64,000 bases of DNA from Hirudo medicinalis. Lineage: Eukaryota > Annelida > Clitellata > Hirudinida > Hirudinidae. Within the stretch, counting starts at the first letter, position 1. Each line of letters opens with the position of its first letter. Below the pieces are notes generated by a model, which worked only from the letters and a program-made list of their open reading frames with translations, ran no database searches and was not told where the DNA came from. The translations under genes and the position numbers were made by a program. The stretch spans positions 2,961 to 66,960 of the forward strand of contig MPNW01000790.1 of NCBI GenBank assembly GCA_011800805.1, given 5' to 3'. Positions 25,238 through 37,747 of the stretch are shown here, piece by piece.

Positions 25238-26491
25238 TTACCATCATCATCACCATCACCATCATCATCATCTTCATCATCATCACCACCACCATAGCCA
25301 TCATCGTCATAATTATCAAATGAAGCCGCTCATCAAGTCATCGACCAAAGAGATTAAAATGATTTATTATCGCCGATATTTCCATAAGATTTCATCCTCA
25401 GATTAATTGGCGATCAGTTTTTTTCAACCATCGATAGTCTGGCTTCCGATATTATCGGTTGAGTAGCGATTGAATTACTGGACACAAACGTAGTGTATTT
25501 GTAATTGTAATCAAATTCAAGTTGATCTTCGATGTTTTCTTCATTTGTTTATTTCTCAGAAAGTTCTTTTTTATTGTATTTTAATGTATTTGATTGTATT
25601 TATTCGTACGTACGTTCGAGTTTTGTTTGTGGAAAACAAATTCTTGTTTTAAATGACGATGTCAAAGTAGTCTCGACGCTGTAACAGAAAACTTATCGAA
25701 GATGCTGACGACGATGATGACGTCGACGATAGCAACACTTATATAATGATGATGACACCTCGACAGAGATAAATTGTCCCCAATTACTCACCTGACAATC
25801 GCCAGCTCAAAAATCCAACAAAATTACTCCTATCTTCTCTACCGATGATTTAACTATTACAAACACAACAGCAACAGTTGCCTTAAACTCATCAACGACA
25901 ATCACTGGTGTTATGACGCCGTCAACACGAACAACAACAGAATAGTTCCCAAACGGGTCGGCAAGGTGAGCACAGCTGTAGTGGATGGATATTATGCATT
26001 CATTCCCAGCTCGATTCTTGGTCTGTTGATCTACTTTATCTATCTAATGTATACAGTTCGGTTCGTATGTCGAGCGAATAGTTGTTTCGGTAGCTATCGA
26101 TAATAGTAATAGTTGCAGTAGCAACAATAAGTCGTTGTTATTGTCATTAGTTGTGAGAATGAAGCTCTTTCAGTGCTGCAGAACTGGTTACGACTGCAAA
26201 CTAGCTCTAGCGAAGGTGATAGCTAAACTCTTTGACCTTAGAATGTCGAAGTGATGATGACGTTGATGATGATGATGATCATCATGATGGTAATGATGAT
26301 GATGATGATGATGATGATGGCGGTGATGGTGATGATAATTATTACGATCATCAACTTATCGTTGTTCCGGGATAACGTTAGAAGCATGTAATGAATGATT
26401 GGATACCTCTTTAGAATTCCAAAGCAGTACTTGGAAGTTGTTTACATAGCTTCGTGAATGGGATGTAAGGTGAAGACGACGACGACGATGG

Positions 26492-26522
<31 letters not shown>
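25238..26522 (+). repeat. Cluster of short ATC/ATG microsatellites
   Basis: Blocks at about 25238-25310, 26255-26336 and 26475-26522. The sequence between them shows no gene. Confidence 0.6.
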
Positions 26523-26523
<1 letters not shown>

Positions 26524-26919
26524 AAAATATGATCAATGAACTTAAACCATCGCAAACCTTCCTCCAACGTGCAAAGAATATTGAAAAAACAAGCAAACCT
26601 TTCTTACACCACGCCAAAATGCCATGTCTTCAAATAATCGCAACGGCACCTAGCGAGTGGAAAATAAACATAAATTGGTTTTTATTTTAGTCACAAGATG
26701 ACAGTGGTAATGAAGACTTCAAATTAAGTTAGCTTTTTACAAACAACCTTTTTATTAAATACATTAAATATCAATAATTTAGCTAATCATTTAATGTTTA
26801 AAAAGTTGTTGAAGTAAGCTCGCCATTTAGAGGAGATTGCTTTTTCAGTTAAACGCTTGCACTGTTTTAAGTACGAAAAAACATTAAATTTATATTTGTA
26901 GTTTTTAATAACCGACTGA

Positions 26920-26952
26920 TCAGCTTCGGCCTCTAAGGCCATCGTCAGGGTA
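26920..26952 (-). ncRNA. Hammerhead-ribozyme-like motif
   Basis: Minus strand: CTGACGA (fits CUGANGA), T, then stem II GGCC-TTAGA-GGCC, then GAAG (family core GAAA), then a small CTGATCAG hairpin and TC as a possible cleavage dinucleotide. ACC before the core can pair with GGT after it as a short stem I. The change of the last core A to G, and the extra T before stem II, suggest a degenerate copy. Such motifs occur in Penelope-like and retrozyme elements. Identified by pattern only. Confidence 0.35.
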
Positions 26953-28684
26953 GTGTGAAAATACGAAAATTTAAAGTGACAGCTACATGAATATTTAAAA
27001 GTGAAATTAAAATTTATATACAAATGTCAAATATTTGATTAAACAAATAAAACTAAAATATTATAATAATAATAAAATGTTGACGAGCAATTCTAAATTG
27101 CAACAAGGCAACAGTTGCAGTTACAATCTTTCACCGTTTTCTTCTGACGATGACGAAAGCATTGTCACTCAGGTGAGCAAGCGAAGCAATCCTAATCATC
27201 TAGTAATGAAATGGACGTTAATTAACCACCACCACCACCAAACGAAGCAACGCCCTGAGTGACTTCAAAATTAACACCAGAACCAATCCATCAACTACTT
27301 TCATCTGAGACTTATTTAAACGAAAATAATGCCGTTATATTCCAAGCATTTAACGTAAATATTTACCAAATCATTTACTAAGCCTTGTTTGTACAGTTTA
27401 ATAACATTTTTAAAGAAAGGGCAACATTGTTGTATGATGATGCATGTTAGTCTGCATATGGCCGGACTTACAAGACGATGAGATGTGTGATGTGATGTGG
27501 TCGATGAAATATTTTTATTATTAGTTACCTTAACTAAGTAAACAGGACTCAGCTTATTCGGCAGTGCTCCGCGTAATTGACTGATTTTCTTTATATTAGG
27601 GATGTTGAGGCGATTTTCAAAGCTTTCGCGAGGTACAATCCACTTCTTGTTCATATTTTAAAATGTAAAACGACATTCTGGTCGAGCGATTTTCAGCTCG
27701 AATTCAGAGGAAAATTAATTGCCAAAATTTCTGACTTAACGTCTTCCATCTTGTAATTACCAAACAAATCAGGACTATTGCAATGGATGTCAATTCGACC
27801 TCGTTTAGCATCGTCGTTGTTGAACTAATACTGGTAAATAATAACTTTTAATAGCATTGAACCAGTGACCATCAATTTGACTACTCGGGTTATTGATGAT
27901 GCATATTATTACGAGCTAGTGAGCCTCTGATGCCAAGAATATCATCAATAATATGCCCAAATAGTTCCTTTAATAGCCAATTATAGCCGTAAATGTTCCT
28001 GAATGATTGATAATGAATGATAACGACCCATTAACTGTAAATTATGATTCACCGATACTGATTGTCGGATGAAACTCATCAATTTCTGAAAGCATCCTCA
28101 ACACAGACAATTACATTCAGAGTTTCATGTCAATCACGCCGTAAATAATTGAAATAAATTAAAATTATCGGTAGCATATCGAATCCAATACCACAACATT
28201 AGGTTCAACATTACTGGTAGATCTAGTCAAGAGATATTTCCCAGTAAGTCGTTTTAAAATCATTTTATCGTGAAAAGTAGACGATAATTTTTCAATCGAA
28301 ATCCTGTCCCCTGTTACGTTCACTCCTGAATCCTTCAATGAGTATTACAAACTTTATTGTCGAAATGAATATTTCTATAAATACATATTACGAAATGCGT
28401 ACATATTTCTCGCATTGTAGTGGTCGTAGGAATACAATCACCACTGTCGGAAGCCTTTTGAAGCAGTTTATGGCAGTAAAGCGGTCCAGACATAAGGAAT
28501 AAATATAAAGTTGAATTTAAGAAAAAAAAACAACTAAGATGCAATAATAATGGAATAAAAACATGAAATGATTTAAAATTCTGCAGAGCAAATAAACTAA
28601 TCCAAAGGTCCCTTTAAGCAAGACAAAATGCCTGTGGAAGCAGTTTGAAATAAGAACCTGGTGCTAATAACCGAGCGTCATTTC
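26953..28684. other. Intergenic, nothing recognised
   Basis: AT-rich, with short unrelated ORFs. No coding exon with consistent splice sites was found. Confidence 0.5.
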
Positions 28685-28690
28685 TTTATT
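28685..28690 (-). terminator. Polyadenylation signal AATAAA for the GAS2-like gene
   Basis: TTTATT on the plus strand is AATAAA on the minus strand, about 115 bp after the stop codon at 28806. Confidence 0.55.
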
Positions 28691-28805
28691 CAACACAACT
28701 GGAATGATCAACAATTTGTAACGGGATGAGATGGGATGATGAAGATAACGATGACGAAGACGATGGTGGTGATTACGACGATGAGGACAGGGCCCTACAA
28801 CTGTG

Positions 28806-31357
28806 TTAGTAGTAGTCGCCGTCGTCGAAATAGGGGTTCTTCTGGGGTGTTGGATCGATGAAATCCTGACCCCCAGTTATGTCCACTCCTGAATCCGCCC
28901 TTTTTAGACTTTGCACCTCGGACAACTTGGTGTGTTTGACTGGGGCTGGAATGCGAGTCTTCAACCCGTTGTTTATGTCCCGTCTGGGCTTCGACAGGGG
29001 CGTCGTACCGGTCCTTTCGCCCTCTGTGACGGTTTCCTGAGACTGGAAGTGATGCAATGGAGAAATCTCTTCAAGGAGATTTTCCAGGCTGTGAGAGCAT
29101 TGGGAAAAGTCTAGCGTTTTCCTCGTTCTCGGAGCTGATTTCTCGGTGCAGGCCATCGTCGGAGTCCTGGCAGATGCTGGTCTTTTAGGGGTGACTTGGC
29201 GCGCCCTCGGTGCGGGGTTAGTAGGCTTCTTAAAGACTGATTTTGGAGAAGCATCGTCTGCGATGTTGCTGTAGTTCTGGAAGCTTTTGGAGGGAGTTAT
29301 CTTCCTAGGAACGAACTCACTTCTCCTTCTCTGATTGAGGAGAAGGTTTTCACAACTGCTGTTGAGAGACTTGGATGGTGTCTGACTGGCATTCTTAACT
29401 TTGTTAATGTCTGGAAGTATCCGCTTCCTCTCTGGAGTCCTCGTAGCGGAATTGACTGGAGTCCTGTACACAGTCGAACTGCTGGGTCTGACTTTGGCTT
29501 TCGGCGTCTCCGGGATTAGAGAGGATCTCCTGGATTCTGGAAGTCTGGATTCAATCATGCCAAAGAAATCGCTTTTCCGACGGTTAAGATTGATGTTCTC
29601 ACGACTTGAAGACAAGGACTTCGAATTGACTACCGGAGTTTTGGGTGTTGAGATGTTATTGGTCAGAGGCTTCTTGTTTGTGGGACCATTGATTTGCCCG
29701 TTGCTCGTGTGGTTAGGTGGATGTGTCTTGTTTGAGGGAGTGTATTTACAGGCCTTTGGTCTGTCTTTGTATTTGCTTGGTGGAGTTACCTTATATTTTG
29801 CATCGGCAGCGACAGGCTGCTTCGTTTCAATGAGAGTGACCACGTCCTTGAGGAGGCTCAGAGTGCTACTCTCGTCTGTGATGTCATCACTCGAGGGTTC
29901 CTCGGTGATCTGACTTTGTCTGTTTGAGGAGTTTTTCGAGGAGCGATTTCGGGTTTCGGAAGATTCAGAGGATCGCATGGACTCCATGGATCCGAGGAAG
30001 GACTTCGGTCGTCCGTCTCCATTCTCCACCATCTTCCTGTTGTCCGCTCTCGCCTGATTTCTGAAGGCAAGACTTCCTCGGTGTTCTGCAGAAAAGAAAA
30101 TAGATTCATAGTTTTATCTTTTAAAAGTGAAATTTATTCTAATCGGATGGAAAGAACTCATTTGGCGAAAAACGTACCTTTAGAATTGCACCTGCACGGA
30201 TCGTGTCTGTCAAGGTAACTCTCCAAAGTGTCCCAACCACCCCCTGTCCTCACCATGACGTGGCGTCTCAAGACCTAGGAATTGAAATAAATCATCGAAT
30301 GAATATAATCGAATTAACCTTAAAACCAGCACCAACTCTTGTCAAGAGAACATCGATAACAACAATAAATACAAGTGCAAATGGGATCAACAGACAAAGT
30401 GGCGCCCCTAGCAAGCAGACGCCTTGTTCTTATCGAAGCTAATAAGGCCTTTGCAATCCGTTGTCAATAAAGTAAATAAGAATTTACAAGTAAAATATGC
30501 TGAGTGTTTTCATAATGAGTGCTTATTCGGATGTAATTGGCTAAACTAATTAACCGACTTAATCTAATTAATTAAGAGACGAGGCTAACTACCCTGAGAA
30601 AGATGGTATTCATGTCGTTGCCGTGGGTGTATCTACCCTCGGACATCCTTATCATGGGGTACTGGTGTTCGCACTTGCACCGACTCAGGATAAGGCGAAC
30701 CATTTCATCGAGACTCATCATGTCGACCTCGATGTACTTCTTCTCGGCCTTCTTGCGGACCAATTCGCCATTGTCGAGGTCGGCTTTGTTCAACTTGGCT
30801 TTCGACATTTTGTCCAGCTGAGACAAGTCCTTGTTCTTCTCGAGTTCAATCTCTTCGTCAATCTCCTGCTCCAGTTGGATCAGCTGAGGCGCCAGGACTC
30901 CGAACTTGGCCCCCTTCCTGGCCACCTCCAGGATGCCTAGGATGACATTCCTCTCGTTCTTCCTGGCCACGAGATCCTCAGTCTCGAACAGGAGAGTGTC
31001 CCTGATCTCCAGGACTTTCCGACACCAGCCGATGAAGATGGAGATGTTGTCCCTAGCCTGGAAGGTTCCAGATTGAGCGTTCTGTCGGTAGGTGAGGGCG
31101 TTCTCGTTGGAGTTCAAATCCGAGGTCAGACTCATGTAGGTTTGAACGGTGTTTGCATGACGACAGAGGAGGGTTCCGCTGTCGAGGTGTTCGAAAAAGT
31201 TGTCCACGTTGATTGGAAGGGAGTATAGGTCGCTGAACCACTCTGCCAGGTCCTCCTTCATGGCGTACAAATATTCATCTTTCGTCTTGTACGGTTTGAC
31301 GGATTTGAGGTCGAGAGGAACTGCTGTCCTTAGCTGAACTTGATCCTTGACGTCCAT
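28806..31357 (-). CDS. GAS2L: GAS2-like protein: calponin-homology plus GAR (Gas2) domains
   Basis: Actin-microtubule linker. Three exons: 31357-30593, 30274-30178 and 30085-28806, with matching phases; about 713 aa. A CH domain covers roughly residues 29-155 ([60 protein letters not shown]). A charged linker follows (160-210). The GAR domain (about 214-285) runs across the first intron: [19 protein letters not shown], then [20 protein letters not shown] and DPCRCNSK. The remaining ~425 residues are one disordered, basic, Ser/Thr/Pro-rich exon with two EB1-type SxIP motifs, SLIP near 476 and TRIP near 667. The order CH-GAR-long tail matches GAS2L1-3 rather than short GAS2. Which paralogue is unclear. 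Shadow ORFs lie opposite the tail exon. Confidence 0.94.
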
Positions 31358-32374
31358 TGAGATGGAGTATTTCAGTCTTGAAAAATATCTTTATAAAAAA
31401 TAAGTGATTTTAAATTGAAGTAATCATATATTCAATATGAAAACAATTCAAATTGATCATCATCAGTATTGTTGTTGTTATTATTATCATTATTATCATT
31501 ATCACTAAATCGTGAAACTAATGTTTCCACTTTAAATGCTACAAAAACTTGGCGAAAAAGTTTGGAGCGTGTCGAGCGTATTTTTAGAGCTATAATTGCA
31601 GAGATACGTCTGCTCAGAAGCGTGGCTACATCCGCCATGTTGCTCGTTCAAATGTATTTTGAGGACTGAGAATCATTTGAAGGGTTATTTTTATCGAATT
31701 CCTTTTCAACTTTCCAACGAAAATAAAGTCAAGACGAGGGATGGAAATTCATTTTGCAGATTCAAAAATGAAACACCACGATGACATTAAACAACTCGAG
31801 TTCAACCTTTAAGAAGCATTTAATGTCAGGAATGCGAGAGAAAAATCGTAAAATCTATGAAAAAACTTACATGATACTTAAGAAAGGTATTCGGGTTACT
31901 GGTGTAATGTGAGGATGAGGATTTGAAGAGGATTTTTGGGTTTTTTTCAATTTTTGGCAACATATTAGAATCTAATTTTTATGCGTTCATCGAATATTTC
32001 ATTCACGCTCAAAAGATTCAACATTCCGGAAGCAATAAATCATAAATGTTTAGTTTTATAAAATAAAAATTTGCAGATAAATATTAAATTTACAATTTAA
32101 TTCCATAATTCGTGACATTTCAGGACAAATTCGTTGTAATAATTAATATGGAAACATATTTTTAACTTAACGAAGGTGTTTTTATCGGGCAACAGTTTAA
32201 CCTTGGAAAGAACGGTTTTTAAGATAAAGATTTTTTAGAAAGAAAAATCATTGCAGACTTCGAAGTGCCGCAAATTGTTTGTTTAAATTATTTGTAAATT
32301 AAGTTCCTAAAAAATACAATGCAACGCCCCAGAGAAAGTAATTGTTTCTGGTTTAATAAATATATTTAATTGCA
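31358..32374. other. Upstream flank of the GAS2-like gene
   Basis: An acceptor-like TTTTTCAAG precedes the ATG at 31357, so a 5' untranslated exon upstream is likely. CCGCCATGTTG near 31633 (CAACATGGCGG on the minus strand) is a YY1-type initiator motif and opens a minus-strand ATG, a candidate first exon. No other feature was seen. Confidence 0.4.
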
Positions 32375-32500
32375 TGCAGGTTGGCTCAATGGGTTGCTAC
32401 ATGAATGCGATGGTAATGGCAGCAGTCACAATGTGTTTGCAATCCATCCTGCACCGCCAGGGAGCGCCCTCGGGCGGGGATAAATAAATGGTTGGGAGAT
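32375..32500 (+). repeat. SINE-like element, same family as 53878-54035
   Basis: It starts GGTTGGCTCAATGGG and continues with GATGGTAATGGCAGCAGTCA, TTTGCAATCC, AGGGAGCGCCCTCGGGCGGG and GATAAATAAATGG. The same blocks occur in the same order in the copy at 53878. GC-rich compared with its surroundings. Confidence 0.6.
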
Positions 32501-32989
32501 TGTAGTGCGTATTGCCGTTCCTATCATCACATTCCTGTCATTAAAATGTCCTCCTCCTAGTGCCGGATACCTAAGGCAGTCAAAGGATAAAACTTACGAA
32601 CGAAGATATTAAATTGAAAATAACTTAAATGTAGTACAATCTTTCAATTGATCTTCAAAAGTCTTCCTTCTTCAAATGTTGAACCTGCACAGTGTCTTCA
32701 ACAAAGTTACGTAACAAGCACATGAGCACTTTGGAATTAAAACAAAAAAAAAATTTAAAAATAGAGTTGAGACCAATTCTTGTGCAGATAAAAGATAAAA
32801 ATTGTTTTTAATCTCAATAAAGCGACTCAGAAAAACAGAAAAGTCGCATAACTCACATTCCTGGGTTCCTTATTTATGGCTTATTCAATTCATTGTCATG
32901 CCTCAGAATCACATGTGCTTTTGAACATCTGAGATGCAGCAAAAATGATTCCGCATTTGTTTGAGTTGCAACTTTGCATTCGTAACACT

Positions 32990-33155
32990 AGGTATCATAA
33001 TGTCTCAATGTGTTCACACCAAGGGGTATCATAAAATCTCATTGGGTGGTTAGACCACGTTATATCACGATATAATTCACCTTAATTGGTATTCATACCA
33101 CATGGAACTATAATACCTCAATTGGTATTCACATCAGTAGGTATTAAGTGCGATA
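32990..33155 (+). repeat. Degenerate GGTATCATAA minisatellite
   Basis: Four or five diverged units of a pattern like GGTATCATAATGTCTCAATT plus GGTATTCACACCA, with variable spacing. It is non-coding. Confidence 0.5.
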
Positions 33156-33365
33156 AAAATGGTTAAAATGAAAATTTATAAATAACTAAATTAAAAATGA
33201 TTTTCGTAAAATAAATGTAATTAATTACAAAAATGTCGATAATTCAATAACTTGGACGTTGAGTGAAAATTGAGAAGAAAAAAAAATTTTTTAGAGAAAG
33301 TAGTTGATCAATCTAAAAATGAAATAAATTCTGAAATAATCCTAAAAGAAGGCACACAAACATAT

Positions 33366-33434
33366 AAGCAAAGGTACACAGGGCTACAAACAAAGACACA
33401 CAAAGATACAAGCAAAGGTACACAGGGCTACAAA
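33366..33434 (+). repeat. 44-bp direct repeat
   Basis: AAGCAAAGGTACACAGGGCT plus ACAAA occurs at 33366 and again at 33410, 44 bp apart, with CAAAGA-rich spacers. Confidence 0.75.
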
Positions 33435-33614
33435 GATAAACAAAGGCAGAAGCAGAGGCAGGAAGCGACACCAGCAAACATAAAGACCTCTCCGTTGGTT
33501 TCTTTTTCTTACAAAAACACACACCTATTGGAACCACAAAAGTCTGCCTTTCAAGTATGCAATATGAAGGATTATGATGATAATCATATTGGCTATTAAC
33601 GGGTAATTCAGAAG

Positions 33615-33647
<33 letters not shown>

Positions 33648-34065
33648 CGATAGTGATGGTGATGATGATCTTGCATGCGTTCTTTGAGTTAATTAATAAA
33701 CGACCAGTTGTTGGCAGGTTTTGATTCTATTTTGAGAATTAAAGTTTTAAAAGAAAAAAATCGCCCTTACTATGATAATGATGCTGATGATGATGATAAT
33801 GATGCTGATGATGGTAATGATGCTGCTGGTGCTGATGATGATGATGGTAATGATGCTGATGTTGATGATGATAATAATGATGATGATGATGGAAATGATG
33901 CTGATGCTGCTGATGATGATGATGCTGCTGATGATGGTGGTGACGATGAGCTTAAAAATATTATCTGCAGAGCAATTAGCAATTATGGTGGTGATGGAAG
34001 GACCTTGAAGTTTTAGAAGCCAGACGCATCATCATCATCATCATCACCACCACCATCATTATCAT
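33615..34065 (+). repeat. ATG, GATGCT and ATC microsatellites
   Basis: Blocks at about 33617-33670 (GAT), 33774-33950 (GAT with GCT and AAT interruptions) and 34028-34065 (ATC). Confidence 0.75.
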
Positions 34066-34485
34066 AATCACAAAAAGAATTACATCTCAGAACGAGCTAG
34101 TGGCCAGGCAAACCTTCACTGCCGTCCTCAAGAAGTAATTGGAAGTTCATATTGAATATCGTCATCAAAACCTCCTTGAATAAGGTCAAAGAGTGGATGG
34201 AATGATAAAGAAGAGACCGTCTCTATGTATTCAAGCTTGGTGCAACTTGTACTTGATATGCAGAAGCCATCATCATGCAAGGGTAAGTTTGCCCTGTTAG
34301 CAGACAACTTAAATTAGGGGTCATGTGTTGAGATCAATTATGACAATAATTATTAATGTTTTTATTATTATTATTATTATTACATCCATTACATTAAACA
34401 CTGAGAAGCAAGCAGGCAACACATTAATGTCCTATTGATCGGACCTTCCCTCTGATGAGAGGCACGATAAAATAACTGCCCTCCT

Positions 34486-34535
34486 ATTGGTTGTCCGAGT
34501 CACGTGATGGTGGCTGCAGCCACCTCGGAACCAAT
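34486..34535. promoter_or_regulatory. Promoter-like cluster: two CCAAT boxes, a CACGTG E-box, a 14-bp palindrome
   Basis: ATTGG at 34486-34490, CACGTG at 34501-34506 within GTCACGTGAT, GTGGCTGCAGCCAC at 34510-34523 (perfect palindrome), CCAAT at 34531-34535. They lie in a locally GC-richer island with no assigned gene, about 1 kb before the N gap. Confidence 0.35.
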
Positions 34536-34983
34536 GAAAGGAAGCCTCTCCGCAATGTAAACATTCCCATTTGGGATGGGTCATCCATCTTGTCATGCGA
34601 AATGAATATTTAATCAGGTTGAAGTTTTGATTACATCCTCTTGAGACGAATTGGATAATTATTCGATGATTATTAGGCAATTTAGAATTTCAATTTCACG
34701 AATAAACAAAAAATAAATCTTTGGACTTCAATTCTTGATTTGAAATTCATGCCACCATGGATTTGCATTTGCCTCAGCTAGTTTTGATGCTTATGAATGT
34801 CTTTCATAGAAGCACCATAAAGTTTACATAAATTATATATTCAATATTTATTACACATAAACATGATGTTTCAGAGAATAACCAATGAAAAACAAATTAC
34901 CCTCAGACATTTCCAACTCTAGTGAGAATGCAATGAAGATGGACTTTTAAGTAAGTGCTTTGACAAGATCAACAACAGTGTTG

Positions 34984-35440
34984 AACCAACAACATCATCA
35001 ACACCAACAACAACATCAACATCAACATCAACACCAACATCAACAAAACCAGCAACAACAATGTTCGTTGCATCCAGGAAGGAAGGAGAAACAAATGAGG
35101 ACATCATTAATTAATTAAATTAATTTTAAGACCATCACAGGATCATGGGGATGTTTGTTGTACAATATTGAAAAAGTATTTGAAGTTTTAAGAGTTGATT
35201 TGCTTTGATTTTTAACGAATGAATTGAATTAATGATTCATTGATGCATTTCTAATTGCATTAATGCATCCTCAAATCATGAGCACATTATCGTTAACACC
35301 AGTGACACACGGATTCCTTATTCGTGCAGAGGACTCACCTGATTACAAATCAGGTCAGGTGAACGATTCCAAATTTATCGTCCGAGAATATTAATTATTC
35401 GGCGGACTGAAATTAATGGTGTGCATAATTAACTGATTAA

Positions 35441-35479
<39 letters not shown>

Positions 35480-35508
35480 GTTATTATTATTATTATTATT
35501 ATTGTTAT
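34984..35508 (+). repeat. CAACAT repeat, AT-rich spacer, then an ATT run into the gap
   Basis: A CAA/CAT-rich block covers about 34984-35060. An ATT run from about 35441 reaches the N gap, so the gap probably begins inside a microsatellite. Confidence 0.7.
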
Positions 35509-36242
35509 NNNNNNNNNNNNNNNNNNNNNNNNNNNNNNNNNNNNNNNNNNNNNNNNNNNNNNNNNNNNNNNNNNNNNNNNNNNNNNNNNNNNNNNNNNNN
35601 NNNNNNNNNNNNNNNNNNNNNNNNNNNNNNNNNNNNNNNNNNNNNNNNNNNNNNNNNNNNNNNNNNNNNNNNNNNNNNNNNNNNNNNNNNNNNNNNNNNN
35701 NNNNNNNNNNNNNNNNNNNNNNNNNNNNNNNNNNNNNNNNNNNNNNNNNNNNNNNNNNNNNNNNNNNNNNNNNNNNNNNNNNNNNNNNNNNNNNNNNNNN
35801 NNNNNNNNNNNNNNNNNNNNNNNNNNNNNNNNNNNNNNNNNNNNNNNNNNNNNNNNNNNNNNNNNNNNNNNNNNNNNNNNNNNNNNNNNNNNNNNNNNNN
35901 NNNNNNNNNNNNNNNNNNNNNNNNNNNNNNNNNNNNNNNNNNNNNNNNNNNNNNNNNNNNNNNNNNNNNNNNNNNNNNNNNNNNNNNNNNNNNNNNNNNN
36001 NNNNNNNNNNNNNNNNNNNNNNNNNNNNNNNNNNNNNNNNNNNNNNNNNNNNNNNNNNNNNNNNNNNNNNNNNNNNNNNNNNNNNNNNNNNNNNNNNNNN
36101 NNNNNNNNNNNNNNNNNNNNNNNNNNNNNNNNNNNNNNNNNNNNNNNNNNNNNNNNNNNNNNNNNNNNNNNNNNNNNNNNNNNNNNNNNNNNNNNNNNNN
36201 NNNNNNNNNNNNNNNNNNNNNNNNNNNNNNNNNNNNNNNNNN
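35509..36242. other. Assembly gap (734 N)
   Basis: Run of N. ORFs reported across it are meaningless. Confidence 1.
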
Positions 36243-36369
36243 GAGTTCAACACCAGCCAAAGGATGGCAAAAACACTGTAAATTATTCAAACCACTCGGT
36301 AGATCAAATGGGAAGGGAACTTTACAAATATTTACATTCATCAGCATCATCATCACCACCATCGTCATC
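36243..36369 (+). repeat. Exact 127-bp duplicate of 40615-40741 (contig end)
   Basis: The first 127 bases after the N gap are identical to the last 127 bases before the single n at 40742. Both copies abut assembly joins, so this looks like overlapping contig ends that were not merged. Confidence 0.9.
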
Positions 36370-36862
36370 GTCGTCGTCCTCGTCATCATCAACATCATCA
36401 TCATCATCATCATTATCATCATCGTCATCTACAGAGAGCACTTCTATACGAATATTAATTTCTAAAATAATAGAACGGTTAATGTTAATTACAAATGGTG
36501 ATTTGTTGATAAACATTAACATAAAATATATAACTGACACCTTGTTTATTCAATGTCACGTGGAGCGTGTTGTCACACGTCATTCAGTCAGGCCACTCAA
36601 CGTAATGTCATGTGATTCGTGTCATTGTACATGTTGTTGTGAATGACACACGTCATTCGTGCCACCAAAAGTTGGATGTGTGAGTGTTGCACTTTCTTGA
36701 GATAACTCTGAGACACAAATGAGGGGTGAAGACCGCAGGTGAATACCAGTTTGTTTACTTCAGTGGTCTTCCTGGTTCTCTGGTCCTTTGATAACTTTTC
36801 GTTTCTCATAATTGAGCCTTAAGAAATGACAGAGGAAAAATTGTCCTACAATTTATTTATCA

Positions 36863-36905
<43 letters not shown>

Positions 36906-37282
36906 AATTGATTTATCCAATCCATAAATTCCGACAAAGACGACTTAATGCACAAATAGAACCGACGGGCACGATAATAGATTTGCTTAAGAATAACAGT
37001 GCCATAACAACAACAATAATAATAATAAAAGCAACAACAATAATAATAAAACAACAATAATAACAATCATTCATAATAAACTTCCTTCCTTATTATCGAG
37101 GCACCAATTGAGGTCATCATGTCTTGTCGTGAGATCCCCAGCAACATTAATAATAACAACGATAGCAACGATGATGATGATGATGATGACGACGATGATG
37201 ATTATGATGATGATTATGATGATGATGATGATGATGACGACGACGACGACGATAATTATGATGATGATGATTATGATGATGG

Positions 37283-37366
<84 letters not shown>

Positions 37367-37408
37367 CGATGACGATGATAATGATGATGATTATGATTTC
37401 AGTGATGG
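36343..37408 (+). repeat. Small contig dominated by microsatellites
   Basis: ATC block at 36343-36430, ATTG tetranucleotide repeat at about 36862-36905, AAT/CAA at about 37008-37065, GAT/GAC at 37168-37400. No exon was seen between them. The contig ends at the single n at 37409. Confidence 0.75.
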
Positions 37409-37451
37409 NATGATTGAACTGATGCGATTCTTCTTCTTCATCACCATCCTA

Positions 37452-37456
<5 letters not shown>

Positions 37457-37489
<33 letters not shown>

Positions 37490-37545
37490 GATATTATATT
37501 ATTATTATATTATGTGTATTATATACATAATATATAATATATTAA
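37457..37545 (+). repeat. TA-rich microsatellite
   Basis: A TA dinucleotide run passes into TATTATA permutations. Confidence 0.75.
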
Positions 37546-37747
37546 CAATAATTCCAAGAAACAGAATATTCTTCATAAAATCCATGAAACTCTGAACCCT
37601 TGATGTGTATACCTCATCCAGTCCTAACGACTTCATAATCGATGATCTCCTCGAAAATCCTCATCACTCCCAATTACTCTCCATCTCAAATCTCCTGCAC
37701 ACCTGAACATCGTAAGATCGTCAGAAGGTCACGCGTTGATTTTATGA

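Noticed and set aside
29401..29913. 170-codon plus-strand ORF
   Set aside because: It is antisense to the GAS2-like tail exon, whose frame, splice phases and domains are clear.
35429..36428. Long ORFs across the N gap
   Set aside because: They are made of unknown residues from the N run.
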